A stretch of 64,000 nucleotides of DNA from contig JAGEOH010000208.1 in assembly GCA_032207245.1 (NCBI GenBank), forward strand, positions 1-64,000, read 5' to 3'. The DNA comes from Pardosa pseudoannulata (taxonomy: Eukaryota; Arthropoda; Arachnida; Araneae; Lycosidae). The notes beneath the pieces were generated by a model. The model saw nothing but the letters and a program-made list of their open reading frames with translations. It searched no databases and was not told the DNA's origin. This document shows, one piece after another, positions 37,914 through 49,347 of the stretch (positions within the stretch are counted from its first letter, which is position 1; each line of letters opens with the position of its first letter). A program made the translations under genes and the position numbers.

Positions 37914-38064
37914 ACTCTATATATGACAACCCTCTAAAACGGATTATTAAACAGAAAATAATCTATTTAGGGTTATTATAAAGTCGAAATAAGCTGTAGC
38001 AACAAAAATGATGTGCACCTACAATCAAAAATTGAAAAGCAGTAAAATGTTCATAGTATATATT
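37914..38064 (+). repeat. Dispersed repeat family D, copy 2 (151 bp)
   Basis: Matches 34092-34279 with only three substitutions. It lacks four short segments, each of which in copy 1 lies between short direct repeats. Confidence 0.93.
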
Positions 38065-38817
38065 GAACAAACTGTTGTATTGGGGCCCGTAATAAGCTCT
38101 ATTTTGGAATTAAAAATTTTCCCATTAATGCACAACTCGAGCATATCGAGACACTTCAAACAATGCTTTTAAAAGGTCGGAAGTAAAAATGTATTATTTG
38201 GATTTCCTGTATTCAATATCTGTAGAAAAGGACGCCAGATGATACTACATAAGACAAATGAAACCGATTTGGATGTTGTAGTAAGAGAGAAAATAAAATG
38301 CAGATGTTAAATATTATCGTTTGTTAAGAGGGGCAGGCATAGAGGAAAAAAATTAAATTTACTAAATTTATAATAATTCATCTCACAAAAATTAGGATAT
38401 CCTTTAAAACTGTAATAATTTAGTAAGATTCCATCTTACAACAGTCAGTGTTAATTTTACGTCCCCTATCACTCTATTCCATTAGAGTTGATCGTAGATT
38501 TCGAATGATAAGGTAGCTCATCCATGATGAGCTGTAAAGACCCGCTTTTAACAAATAAACGAATGGAACGATAACGTCATTTTGATTAACTCCTTAACCT
38601 AATTGTGCTTTTTATACCTATTAGCTGCCATCTTTACACTTCCACTCAATTATTTTAAACAATTGAAAGCTTTTAGTACGTATCACGATTCATGAATGAA
38701 CTGCTATGTTTCCCTTCTTTTTAATGAATGCTCAATGATTACAAGGTCTCACAAAAATAATCGAACTCTTGAATTTTTTTTATATATTTTATCAAGTATC
38801 AGATATACGTGTGGTTT
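38065..38817. other. No gene seen
   Basis: AT-rich sequence with no recognised gene or element. Confidence 0.5.
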
Positions 38818-38969
38818 GGAACTCTATTGTTTACTGTTTTGCTTACGATACCGGGACCTGTTGTTTAAAGCCGATAACGAACAGCTACGAACATCCAAGC
38901 CAGTAGCGGGATTCGAACCCGCGAATTCCGGTACCGAAGAACAGCGCCCTGCCGTTCGTCCATCGTTCG
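38818..38969 (-). repeat. tRNA-derived SINE, diverged near-full-length copy
   Basis: The head, read on the minus strand from 38969, keeps an anticodon loop of CTTCGGT (anticodon TCG) and box B GGTTCGAATCC. The body is ACCGGGACCTGTTGTTTAAA on the plus strand. The element's 3' end (left) is diverged. No convincing target duplication was seen. Confidence 0.83.
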
Positions 38970-39149
38970 GCACCAGAAATAGATGAAATTAAAATAAAAA
39001 GAACTGATTGTATTTTGAAAGTATGTTAATCTATCATTCTCTTGACATTAAATATGCTTTCAAAAATTAAATGGTGAAATAGGAAAACGAGTTTAACGAA
39101 ATGAACCGAACAGTTTTAAGGTTAGAAATTAAAATCGTCTGCGTTGAAT

Positions 39150-39660
39150 ACAAAACGCACGTCAACATTTTAAAAGTCGTTTGCTTGATTGGACAAAATG
39201 TTACAGAATTTCACGTATTTTTATTGCTTTCTCAGGAAAACAAACACCTGATTATTGGAAAAATGCTTTATTTGTAGACGAAAGTAAATTTAATATTTTC
39301 GGTTAGAGTGGACGAGAGTGAGTGTGGAGAAAACCCAGAGAATTTGGGAAGCAAAACTAAATAGCAACAGTTGAAAAGTTTGTTATGGTATCTAATATAG
39401 AATTTATAGATGGTATTAAGGATTAATACAAGTGCATTGATATTTTAAAGCGAATTTTGGCACCGTCAACACAAAGACTTAATTTACAAAGTGGTTTTAA
39501 ATTCTTCCAAGACAATGATCCAAAGCATACTGCACATGATGTTCTATTCTGGCTGCTATACAATTGGCCAATAGTAATTAAAGCGCTGCCACCATCTCCG
39601 AACCTTAACCCCATCGAGCCTATGTAGAAAGAACTACAATTCAAAACTCGAAAATAAACA
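39150..39660 (+). pseudogene. Tc1/mariner transposase pseudogene, DD34E
   Basis: From 39271 to 39618 one frame runs without a frameshift but with five stops. It reads YWKNALFVDESKFNIFG (first catalytic aspartate at 39277), then VWRKPREFGKQ, FIDGIKD, and KFFQDNDPKHTAHDV (second aspartate codon at 39511-39513). Last comes PSPNLNPIEPM, with the glutamate at 39616-39618, exactly 34 residues after the second aspartate. The glycine-rich block before FIDGI is shortened. Decayed sequence continues upstream to about 39150. This lineage differs from the Tc1 at 30195. No terminal repeats were found, so the element's ends are unknown. Confidence 0.88.
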
Positions 39661-40512
39661 GTTTTTTCAAAGAAACAACTAAAAGAATGTCATAGATTTT
39701 ATTATTTTTTTTGGATTATGTATTTAAATGGGGAGTTTTAGCCTTTTCAATCGCTGACTTATATAAACGATCTATATAGAACACTTTAATTAATGCGTCA
39801 ACGCATTGTATTCTCTAGGGTACAACTTCACTCAATACCACATACCCTACACCAACATTCTATACCATTTGGGATGGATTACGGCAACGGAAGAGATTTC
39901 TACCACGTCCATATATATATAGTAGCAGCGGAGTCGGTTATTTTAATTGAGCTCCTCGCACGACAAACGCAAAGGAACATGGGAAAATTCCCGTGGTCGA
40001 AAGGGGGAATTGTTTGACACCTCCATTTTTCCCCCCTAGATAGGGATAAGTGTTAACAGAGGGGTACGATTCAGCCGGCATTGACGCTGATTTGTATTCC
40101 CTCCCCCATTGCGCAGAACTGAAAAAGTGGATCCAAACGTTGGGAAGATGATTTTCTGCTTATCAGAACATGGAAACAACTGGAATGGGGAACGCAAATA
40201 TTGGAAGGATTCGATCTCAATGAATTCAGGGAGATTTTTTAGGACGACCGCTTCGGATATTTTTTTGTAATATTTTATTTCGTTTGTATTTTGTTTTCTA
40301 TGAGTGCTGTCCACAAAATTCGAATAGAACTCGAAACTAAGTTACGTAAAGGAGTTCGATAAGATTTATTGAGCTCAGCAGACATCATTGGGAGTACCGC
40401 GATCAAAAGAAAAACAAACACATCGCCAGAAATTTATTTTCGAACCGAATTCTGATGAAGATAATGAGTTTGGCTAACCCTTTTTTTTTTCAAATATCGA
40501 TTAAAAATACAT
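39661..40512. other. No gene seen; motif-bearing DNA
   Basis: A moderately GC-rich stretch (39780-40200) with a TATA run (39910-39920), a Rel-type palindrome (39981-39992) and a 16-mer shared with 51302 (40304-40319). No coding gene was recognised. Confidence 0.4.
39981..39992. promoter_or_regulatory. Perfect Rel/NF-kB-type palindrome
   Basis: GGGAAAATTCCC fits the consensus for Rel-family factors (Dorsal, Dif, Relish in insects). A TATA-like run lies about 65 bp upstream. With no gene beside it, this may be chance. Confidence 0.25.
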
Positions 40513-40630
40513 TTAAATAAATAATAATAACAATAATAATAATAATTTAAATAATAATAATAATAATATAAAATAATAATATATAATATATTTAATATAT
40601 TATATATTATCGATAAAAATATATATTTAT
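40513..40630. repeat. (AAT)n and TA simple repeat
   Basis: AAT/TAA units with interruptions, passing into TATAATATATTTAATATA-like sequence with strong self-complementarity. Confidence 0.93.
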
Positions 40631-41100
40631 TATAAAGATTTTATTTATTTGATTGTTTGTTGTAGCGGATTTATCCCAATTATGGGTTAATGTATAAATA
40701 GGAGAGGAAATGAGCGCTATCCATTTTGAAATTGGAAGTATTTTTCTTCCTAACTTTTATACGAGAAAGGAAAACTCTTTTAATGTTTGTCACATTGACT
40801 GCGTGTGTGTCATTCAAATGGATAATTCCTCGCTCTTCACCACTTTCGATACCATTTCGAAAAAATAACTGAAAATAATTTATCTGATTATGGGAGTCAC
40901 TTGTATGTATAGGGGGAAATGGACTCAAAAACCCAAATGGAAAAAATATATCATTATTGAATTTAAAGAAAGGAACTTCTAACATTGAAAAGGGATCCCA
41001 TGTTTCAAAGCCCTTCTTAATCTTCGAATTGCAATTTAAGAAATATTACTATTTTTTTTTTCATTTGCAAATTTCAAATAATGCTGTTATTAAAAAAAAA

Positions 41101-41167
41101 GGTGGTCAGGATTCCGAACATTCATGCCAGGAGGGGGATACGAACCTGCGACCTACTCATTCATTAT
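41101..41167 (-). repeat. Probable SINE remnant
   Basis: GATTCCGAACATTCATGCCA followed by a degenerate reverse box B (GGATACGAACCTGC) aligns with the main SINE if about 11 bp of the body are missing. Minus-strand element, like all the other copies. Confidence 0.5.
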
Positions 41168-42732
41168 GGATATGCAGTGTTTTAATTTTCTATTGCTAAA
41201 AATCGCCATCGTGTTCTTTCGACTGGAGTCTATATTTTGTATGAAGCTACACCAGATCCCTCCATCACAAAACAGTGGAATTCCAAAAAATTCTTAGACT
41301 TGAAAGTTTTACTACTAATAAAGAACGTTTAGTTAAACGTATAATCCCACATAAATGCGCACAGGAATGTTCTATTTCATTTTTTAAGCAGATACGTAAA
41401 ATTGAGTACAATGACAGTCTAAAATTTCAAAGATTGCTAAAAAACTATTAATGTAGTAATAGAAAATGAAAGATCACTTGGGGAATTGGATACGAGAAAT
41501 CCACTTCCAATTGGAATCCAAAAAGTAACAACTGATGGCATAACATGGATGAGAATCATTTGGAAAGTTCGATCATCGTGAATACGGAAGATTGTCACCC
41601 AACTCTAAAATAATATTCGAATAATATTGAAGCTGTAATCCAATCCAATCCATACTGGAGATATTATTAAAGAAATTTGGAAGACGTGGATGTAATAGTA
41701 TCAGATATACTATCTCTACTGTTCTCAGATTCATTTGTTTTGTTCCATGTGCTTGAAAATCCACTCTCCAGTCCAAATTATTACATGAAAGCCCCTATTT
41801 TTCACTTTTTTTTTTGTATATTGTAAAATATTTGGACTCCTGTTGTTCAGTATCGTAAACTATTTTTTATTCCGCATTGATTTTTGTAATGTTTGGTAAT
41901 AAAATTTGCATTTGTAATAAGAATTAATAACTTTTAAAAATAGCTTATCGCAATTATTAAAATTGATGCGTATTTAATATTATAGAATAGTATCCAGAAA
42001 TTGGATTTCTCAATTAAAGCCCCGTGTTGCCGAACCATTTTTTAAACCATAAATTATACTCAAAATAAAATAGGATTCTTAAAATTATTTTTCCCATTAT
42101 TTATATAAGCCAAAAAATTAAATTAATTTTTTAAAAATCGAGCGGAGGGAATTATTTTTCCACTCTTCGTTATTCTTATGGGCCCTTAAAACAAGAGGGT
42201 TTTTTTTTTCCAGAAAAACTGGTAAAAAATTTCTTTCGTTTTTTCGACTGAAAATGAATATACAGGTTACTCTTTGCAATTTCAGTTATAGGGGATGGGA
42301 TCATCATTCGGTTTCATTGTACTCATTTGATACCAATTGTTTTTCTCCAGCTAAAAATCTTTTCCGATTTACTTCGATCCCTTAAGAAATCATCCCTGAA
42401 AATTTCTGATAAATCGACGTACTGAAAATTGTCATGACTATTTCTAAACGAGTTGCAAAAACACTTAATAAAAATGAATTCATGTTTAGCTGTTTCTATT
42501 TATCCTATTTAATGGGATGAAAATGGATACTACACCAAACAACTGTTTTATAACAAAGGATTCCTAACATAATTAGAGCTAAATATCAAAATGCACCATA
42601 TGGTTGACACAAAAAATTGCTTCATCGTGGTGACGTGAATGGTTAGTGAGTTTAATTATAATCTAGACTATCTATTTTTATTACCATGGATATCAGATGA
42701 GCCGTAAAAATAAAGTAACAGAGATACAATAT
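41168..42732. other. No gene seen
   Basis: AT-rich sequence with T runs. Frames of 60-70 codons on the minus strand have no recognisable motif. Confidence 0.5.
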
Positions 42733-42813
42733 CACCCGTGTGAGGTACGGACATGTACCAATATGACAGTCACTTTCGCCCGTGTCAGACACGGGCAAAT
42801 GTGTTAAAGGGTT
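42733..42813. other. GC-rich perfect palindrome and a piggyBac-like end
   Basis: GCCCGTGTCAGACACGGGC (42778-42796) is a perfect 19 bp palindrome around a single A. A third CCCGTGT copy lies at about 42735. To the right, GTTAAAGGGTT (42803-42813) reads inward as AACCCTTTAAC, close to the AACCCATTAAC end of the MITE at 13112. No partner end was found upstream. Confidence 0.5.
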
Positions 42814-43849
42814 CATTCATCCTTTTATCCCTTTTTTGCTATATTTCGATGTACATTTAGGACCAAGTTCAGTGGTTCACAAACTTTTGATCCCTTTTCT
42901 GACTCCATACATGGCAACTAAATAAATATTACTTCAGGAAAAACCTGTTAACTATCACTGTTTATAAACAAAAACTAAACAATAGAGAGCAATAGAAAAT
43001 GGAGATAGTACTTATAAAAGATGCAAACATTTTTGGATCAAGTGATACAAGTCAAATGATTCATGGATGAATATTTCATCCCTTCTTGGTTTCAATCACT
43101 CGCTGTCCCATTGTTTTCTGTTCCCTGACGTTGCGAAAACCAAAAACTTATGTTTATCAATCGATGTAATTACTTTATACCATACTAGTAAAAAAATTGT
43201 ATAAAAGAAAACCAAATTATATCAAATTCAATTTTTGCATGCACATTTGCATTTACATTTTGTACCGTATACGAGAAATTGGGATACAAAAACACTGAAA
43301 CAAAAATATCATTGAAAAGTTTTTAAACAATGAAAATGACATCACAAATAACATTAAACAAATGTCATCAAACAAAGAAAGTTATTTAACGAAAATATTA
43401 CCTATTTCAAATATTTACAATTATTTCCTTTGTACTCCATTTGCACATTTTTAAAAAAACATTCGAATCCAGTGTTTGTTCTAAGCAGGGTCCATGTTGC
43501 TTCGATTTACAAATCGACTAGTTTTCAATGGTTTTATTTGTTATAGATAAACGAGAATGTGTGGCTACTTTTGTAATATAGCTAAAAATTGGTTCACGCT
43601 TAGTAGCTATGTAGAATTAATAATATGAAATCCAATCTATTTCAAAGAATCTATTTGTCCAATCCAATGTAACTGGAATGGCCGTAGGCATTTCTCCTTG
43701 TTGCCTAATTTAAGAATTCCTAAACAATTAAGATATCACTTGGTGAAGTCGGGATTTGGGAATTAAAGTAATGGCATTTTTCATCATCGCCTGTGGAAAG
43801 AAAATTGAAATGATTTTAGAAATAGGCCATGTATTATAGAAATCAATTT
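42814..43849. other. No gene seen
   Basis: AT-rich sequence without a recognised gene. It holds no further hAT transposase sequence that I could identify. Confidence 0.5.
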
Positions 43850-43975
43850 CCGGAGACCTCCAAACTGTTGCAAACGATTCTTCTGTCTACTATTGCAGCT
43901 GAGAGATGCTTCTCAACTCGGAGAGAGGACTGTTATCGAAAACTGGTTGGAATAAACAGAGTGCATCTGGGAATA
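43850..43975 (+). pseudogene. hAT transposase C-terminal fragment
   Basis: LLQTILLSTIAAERCFST (about 43865-43917) followed by a basic stretch and HLGIN matches the conserved dimerisation region of hAT transposases, where S-A-E-R-x-F-S is the signature. Family proteins read LKRIKTYLR or similar next, and here this part is altered. It sits in the longest open frame of the window (43829-44341, 170 codons), but the remainder resembles nothing. The rest of the roughly 600-residue transposase is absent. The fragment suggests an old 5'-truncated or eroded copy. Confidence 0.65.
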
Positions 43976-45719
43976 AACTGGAATTCTTTTCCTGGCTGGT
44001 GGTCATATTGGATTCTTCCTGTTCAATCTTTAATAAAATCCCCCTTCAAAAAATATATACCACGTTACACATGCCATCTTTCCTTTTTTTTTAAATCACA
44101 TAATCAAAGAATATATTTAATTTTAAATAATTTGAGAGGAATTTTGCAAAGGAGGACATTTAACAGATATAAATTTTTAATAAAAGAACATCCTAGAGAA
44201 TTGACTGCCACGTGCCATCACGTGGTATATTCTATTAAAAAAAAAAAAGGAAAAGGGAAAAAAGTGCTTATTTCACCTCCATACCTACTCACTACTTTAT
44301 TCCACTTGCCCAAATTTCAAGAAGTAAATAATCCTATTTAATTGTATTTTTTCATTGGTATCTAGGTCTTAGTCACTATAATTTCAACAAATTAATATTC
44401 TATCTTTTGAACTGCGATCCATTTAAAGTTCACAGGTATATTCAAAGTTATTTCGTTTTCCAAAAAATATTTTGAAAATGCATTTTTATTTATGTTTAAA
44501 CTTATTTGCATGTAATCAGCATTTAACTTCATAATAACAATTTAAGATATCGTACTAAATTGTACTACATATAATGCGATTCTTAGAATTTTAATTTATC
44601 CACAGTATTGTTCTCTCATATGAAAGTTAAAATATTTTGGTAGAAACCCCATTTATGTCTTATTATTGAAAATGAATGATATTGTTTCCACCTCCATAAA
44701 TGTATTAATCCAATTCGAAAAATTCATTTAAGTTTTCATTTAAAAGATTCGTTAAATAAGTTCGAGCTTAAAAATTTTCTTTTCTTTTTTTTAATATTGG
44801 GAAGAAATATTGAGTTGAAGAAATATTTTGAACTTTGTTCAATAATAAAAATGTTAGGAAGAATTTCTGCCATATGTAATTGAAATTTGCCAATCAAAAG
44901 GAGGAATTTTCTAAACAATTTTGTGACAATACCACTGAATTATTTTAAAAACGGATTGAAATCGAGACACATTTTTAAGCAAAACCAATGATTCCTGTCT
45001 TCGAGTCGTTCAAATACCATTTTTCTCGTTTAAACAAATTATAATAATCATCTTAATTGGAATCTGAACAGGAAACATACCGAAAAGAATCCGAAAATTA
45101 AATGTTTGTTTAATAAATCCGAAAATTAAACAAAAGAATTGAAAATTTTATTATTCTTATCTTCCTGCAACCAACAGCTACAAATGTAAAATGAAAACTT
45201 GTTTCATTTCATTTACAGATCGACGCTCAAAGATAAAATTATATTAGAAGAAATATTATAACATTTTTTCTTTTAGTTCTTGTAGTTGAACAATTTTCCC
45301 GTAAATGTTCATTTTCGAAATTTTTTTCATACCTCCATTTGAATAAACAACCTCTTCTATTGTCCATTCAATATTTTCATTTGCCCCATTATATTCCTCT
45401 TATCTCTTCTGTAAATTTTGTAAGCTATTAGCAAGTGTGCCCGTACTTCGCTATGGTGAACTTAATATATTACTTTTAAACAAAGATTTTTTTTCGTGCA
45501 TAACGAATGATAGTTTTTTATTTGCACATGAGAGTCACTGAAATTTCTAATTTTCTTTGTTAGAATATTGTTGATAAACATTTCATTGTAACGTAAAAAT
45601 TAACCAAGAATTCAGTTTAAAATTAGTTCTTATATAAAAATGCTTTAATTTGCGTCACATAGAAATGAAAGTGAATCACTTTATATCTCAATTTCCAGGT
45701 CAAATCGAAATGATACTAC
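43976..45719. other. No gene seen
   Basis: AT-rich sequence. The phrase GTGCCCGTACTTCGCTATGG (about 45437-45456), at the upper end of repeat family C, may belong to the same element. Confidence 0.45.
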
Positions 45720-46054
45720 GCAGACGATGTTTAAATAATATAAAATAAGAAATGAATAAATGAGATATTTAAAGGAATGACGTCATAATGATAAAAAAAA
45801 ATATCGTCTTCACTTATTTATTATGTGATAAATTGAAAATTTTAATCCCCTGCTTTTAACTGAGGAAAAATTAGCTTAAAATAATTACATGGGATTAACG
45901 GAATGACGTCACATTGCTAGAAATTATTGCTTCTTTCACTTAGTTATGATGCGATAAATTAAAAAGTGAATCGTTTGCGTTTAACGGGGGAAAATAATGC
46001 TTGGAGTAATGGCATGAAACGCTCGAAAAAAGGGGAAGGAATGGATTTCGAACG
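45720..46054 (+). repeat. Repeat family C, copy 1, with a 126 bp internal duplication
   Basis: The block around GGAATGACGTCA occurs twice here (octamers at 45778-45785 and 45904-45911, 126 bp apart). Each is followed by a TATGTGATAAATT-like block and a CTGCTTTTAAC/TTGCGTTTAAC block. The segment continues with GCTTGGAGTAATGGCAT and GGATTTCGAAC. An inverted, single-unit copy lies at 49151-49347. Confidence 0.85.
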
Positions 46055-48177
46055 TTAAAAATTTTCAAAAACTTTCCACAACCTAATAATTTCCCAAATT
46101 TTCACGGGGATTGGATGGATGGTTTTTGAGTCTATATGTGTGAACTATGTTTCGAAAAATTCCACAGTCCTTTTCGATCGTCAGATAAATGTTATTCAAA
46201 ATTATTTCCAGTTCGAAAAGAATTTTTGATCAAAGTCATCCAACCATATTCCTTCAAAATATTCCTAGTGTACGGCATAAGAAACCTATTATTTCAAATC
46301 CTACAATATTTTAGACATATTGAACGAAATGCAACTCGAGTGATTTTGAAAAACATACCCAATTTAATAGGGAATCTCCAAAATTTGGAATGAAAAATTG
46401 ATCCCAGTGACGCATTCAGTACAATAATCGTCAAACCGAAAAATAGAATTTTTAAAAGTTTTAATAAGGATGTATGACAAAAAACAGGTATCACTGCAGT
46501 TCAATAAACATGTTATTCGAAAAAATGCTTTCAAATGAAGCTGGATATTTCCTTTGATTGCGTTCTGTTATCTACTTCCTGCTGTACACAGATAGCTATC
46601 ATATTAATCGATTTTTGTGTGAATTGAACAGTTCGATATGAATGGGATACAGAATTCAACTTAACTACTTCCTCGATTTGAACGGGGTATAAGTTTCTAC
46701 AGGCCGAACAGTTTTTTCCCCTTATTTCAATACTCATCCCGCTATATAAAACATCATTTGATACTTATTTTCTTTGATTTTTCTGTTTTATTATAAAATA
46801 TCTGTAGCATTTTTCGAGACAAAAATTATATTAATCTGAAAATCAAAACATTTTTTAACTTCTAAACCGGGCGCCGTATTATATATTTTTTGAAAACTTA
46901 AAAGTTATTAAAATTCTTGTATCGTTTTAAAACAGTTGATGAAGATGTGAATTGTAACATAGGTAGATAAAGAAAATATAAAAAAACGCCCCGCATTTCA
47001 GGACTGGAAAATATAAAAATGGAGCCGTTAAAGTTGTCCAAACACAAAGTTAGGAGGACACAATAAATTTCTTGGAGACAAAAATAAACTAGTTCCAAAC
47101 CTTCCCACCAGAGGAATGACTAGCACATTTAGCAAACATTGACTCTAGTTTCAAAAATGAATTCCAACGAGACACGTGTCATCCATTTCAAATCGTAAGA
47201 TAGCATGTTCTACAGAGAACATGTCGTGAAATGCAGTTCTTGGTTTATGAAGACTGACTGGATAAAAGTCGCATGGCTTGAGGTCTGAAGATCGCGAAAA
47301 GGGATTTTGGAGACCTTGACAATGACTGTATTATGGCTTAAATATTGACCAACGTTGCTAGATATCAAAAAAGGATATTCAGAGATATATTATAATTTTG
47401 ATATTGGTGGATAATATTGTGGTAGTGGATTCACCCACCTGGGATATCGTCACTCGTAATCTCAAAGTGATCGAAACAATCGGTGCTTCCATGTCTAAAA
47501 AGAGCGTGTGTTCGAAATAGAGGTGTGTCTTTGGGTAATTGATATTGGACTGGAACGATCGAAATTCTGTTGGAGTGAAACGGAAACACTATCGATTGGA
47601 CTCAAAAATCGATACTACCTTGTCCGACTTGCTTCACTTTTATCATTTACCTATTTTGTTCGACGGGCATGCGCAGAACGGGTCAAATTCTATATTAAAG
47701 GGACGGGGAGGGCCAACAATTTACAAAAATTTAGGATAAGTGATTTTCTTCCAAATTCTATCAATGGCATATATTGAGAATAAAAAATACAGTGTACCCG
47801 TTCTGAGACTGCAAAAAATAGGAGAAAGGGGATCTTATCTTTTGATTTACCTGCTTTTATTCTACGAAATATTGCAAACTTTAACAATCTATTGAATTGC
47901 TGCTGATGTTTATTCACAAACATTTTTGCAAAAACGATTTGAAAAAGAAAAAAGAAATAACAAACTAGAAATAATCGTGATTCGAGACTCAAACCTGTCC
48001 AATCTAGTGGAAGTTCTTTCTAGTTTTGAACTCTGAAATAATGTTTTCCCATCAAATGAATATAGAAATGGTTTCATACATGACGTAACATTTATGCTTT
48101 ATTTTAGCGTCTCTGGATTGATTCCTCGTTCCTAGAAACAGTAGGGTTGAAAAAGCGTCGTTTCTCACTCAGCACTT
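46055..48177. other. No gene seen
   Basis: The DNA between the two family C copies. It has frames up to 100 codons on both strands with no known domain. An NRF1-like GCATGCGCA lies near 47668. Confidence 0.45.
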
Positions 48178-48192
48178 AAAAAAAAAAAAAAC

Positions 48193-48221
<29 letters not shown>
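48178..48221 (+). repeat. 44 bp poly(A) tract
   Basis: An almost pure adenine run with a single C at 48192. It is long enough to be a retroposon tail. I could not identify an element upstream and saw no clear target duplication. Confidence 0.9.
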
Positions 48222-48224
<3 letters not shown>

Positions 48225-49150
48225 ATAAACAAGCCATTTTTGGCATGTATTCATGCAATGGGTTCATTACTATCATTGTTAAAATAGTTTTATACGTTTT
48301 CTTAAATTGCAAATTTATATTTTTTTATTTCTTTTTTATACCCCAGAGATGGGGTAAAATGGGTATTGATTAAAAATGCAAATGGATTTAAGGCATTTAT
48401 AAATGATATGATTAGAATTTTTAGTGGTCCACGGTTGAGCTAGGTTCTGCTCCATCCGAAACAGTCATCCCTTTTATTTCCTTACAATTTGTTGTAAGGA
48501 TGGCCTTTTTTAAAATCCTTTTCGGGTGAAAATCGAAGTAGTTGAAGTGGAAGTTTGAGCTGTTATTTCTCCTTCTTTTTCAATGAACACTATTTTGTGT
48601 TTACCTTGCCTTTTGTATCAGATAGCTAGGGAATGTTGCTTTGAACACTTTCTCCAGGCACATTGTTTCATAGGGGCATGACTTGAGTGAATGGGGATTC
48701 TTTTGTCAAAAGAATGGGTTCTTCCAGGTAATCTACTTGTTGGAGTAAATGATTCAAACATTATATCATGCATCCACCCTGACTCTGTGCAGCCATAGGG
48801 TCCAAGTTTCATATGAATTTCAACTTTCGTACACAGTGAAAGGTGAAAGAAAGTTTCCAGTCGCAGATGTAAACACATGTAGTTTTAGTCTCGCAAGATC
48901 AATTTTATTATTATTGTATTAATTTACACCCAGCAAATAAATCTTAAAAGTTACTATGTAATATTATTTACACTTATTTACAAGGGCTGGTTTAAATCAT
49001 TACATCTAAAAATTTAGAAGTTTATAATAAATTGTTAAGCCCATTTTCCCCCATCATCTCCTCGAATTTATGGAGCGGTTGGACCTGGAATGGATAGAGG
49101 CATCCATATTGGATTCTTGATGAGTTAGGGTTAGCAAAATTCAAAGCAAG
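48222..49150. other. No gene seen
   Basis: Mixed AT-rich sequence. An 86-codon minus-strand frame (48618-48878) has no family resemblance. Confidence 0.5.
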
Positions 49151-49347
49151 TTCGAAATCCACCCCTTTTCGATCGTTTAATGCCTTTACTCCAAGCCCCA
49201 TTTTCCCCGATTAAGAGCAGGCGATTCAATTCATCCATTTATCACATAAGTAGATGAAAATAACATTTGTTTCTAGCATTATGACGTCATTCCTTTAACG
49301 ATCTCATTTCATCATTTCTCATTTTAAAGTACTTAAATATCGTCTGC
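49151..49347 (-). repeat. Repeat family C, copy 2 (inverted)
   Basis: Reverse complement of the unit at 45720-46054, without the internal duplication. The order on the minus strand is GCAGACGATATTTAAG, AAAGGAATGACGTCATAATG (octamer 49282-49289), ATGTGATAAAT, CGGGGAAAATGGGGCTTGGA, GGATTTCGAACTT. Weaker similarity may extend to about 49570. Confidence 0.85.

Noticed and set aside
39423..39644. 73-codon minus-strand frame
   Set aside because: Antisense shadow of the second Tc1 transposase pseudogene.
48178..48221. Processed pseudogene or LINE ending in poly(A)
   Set aside because: No coding sequence or target duplication could be identified upstream, so only the poly(A) tract is reported.
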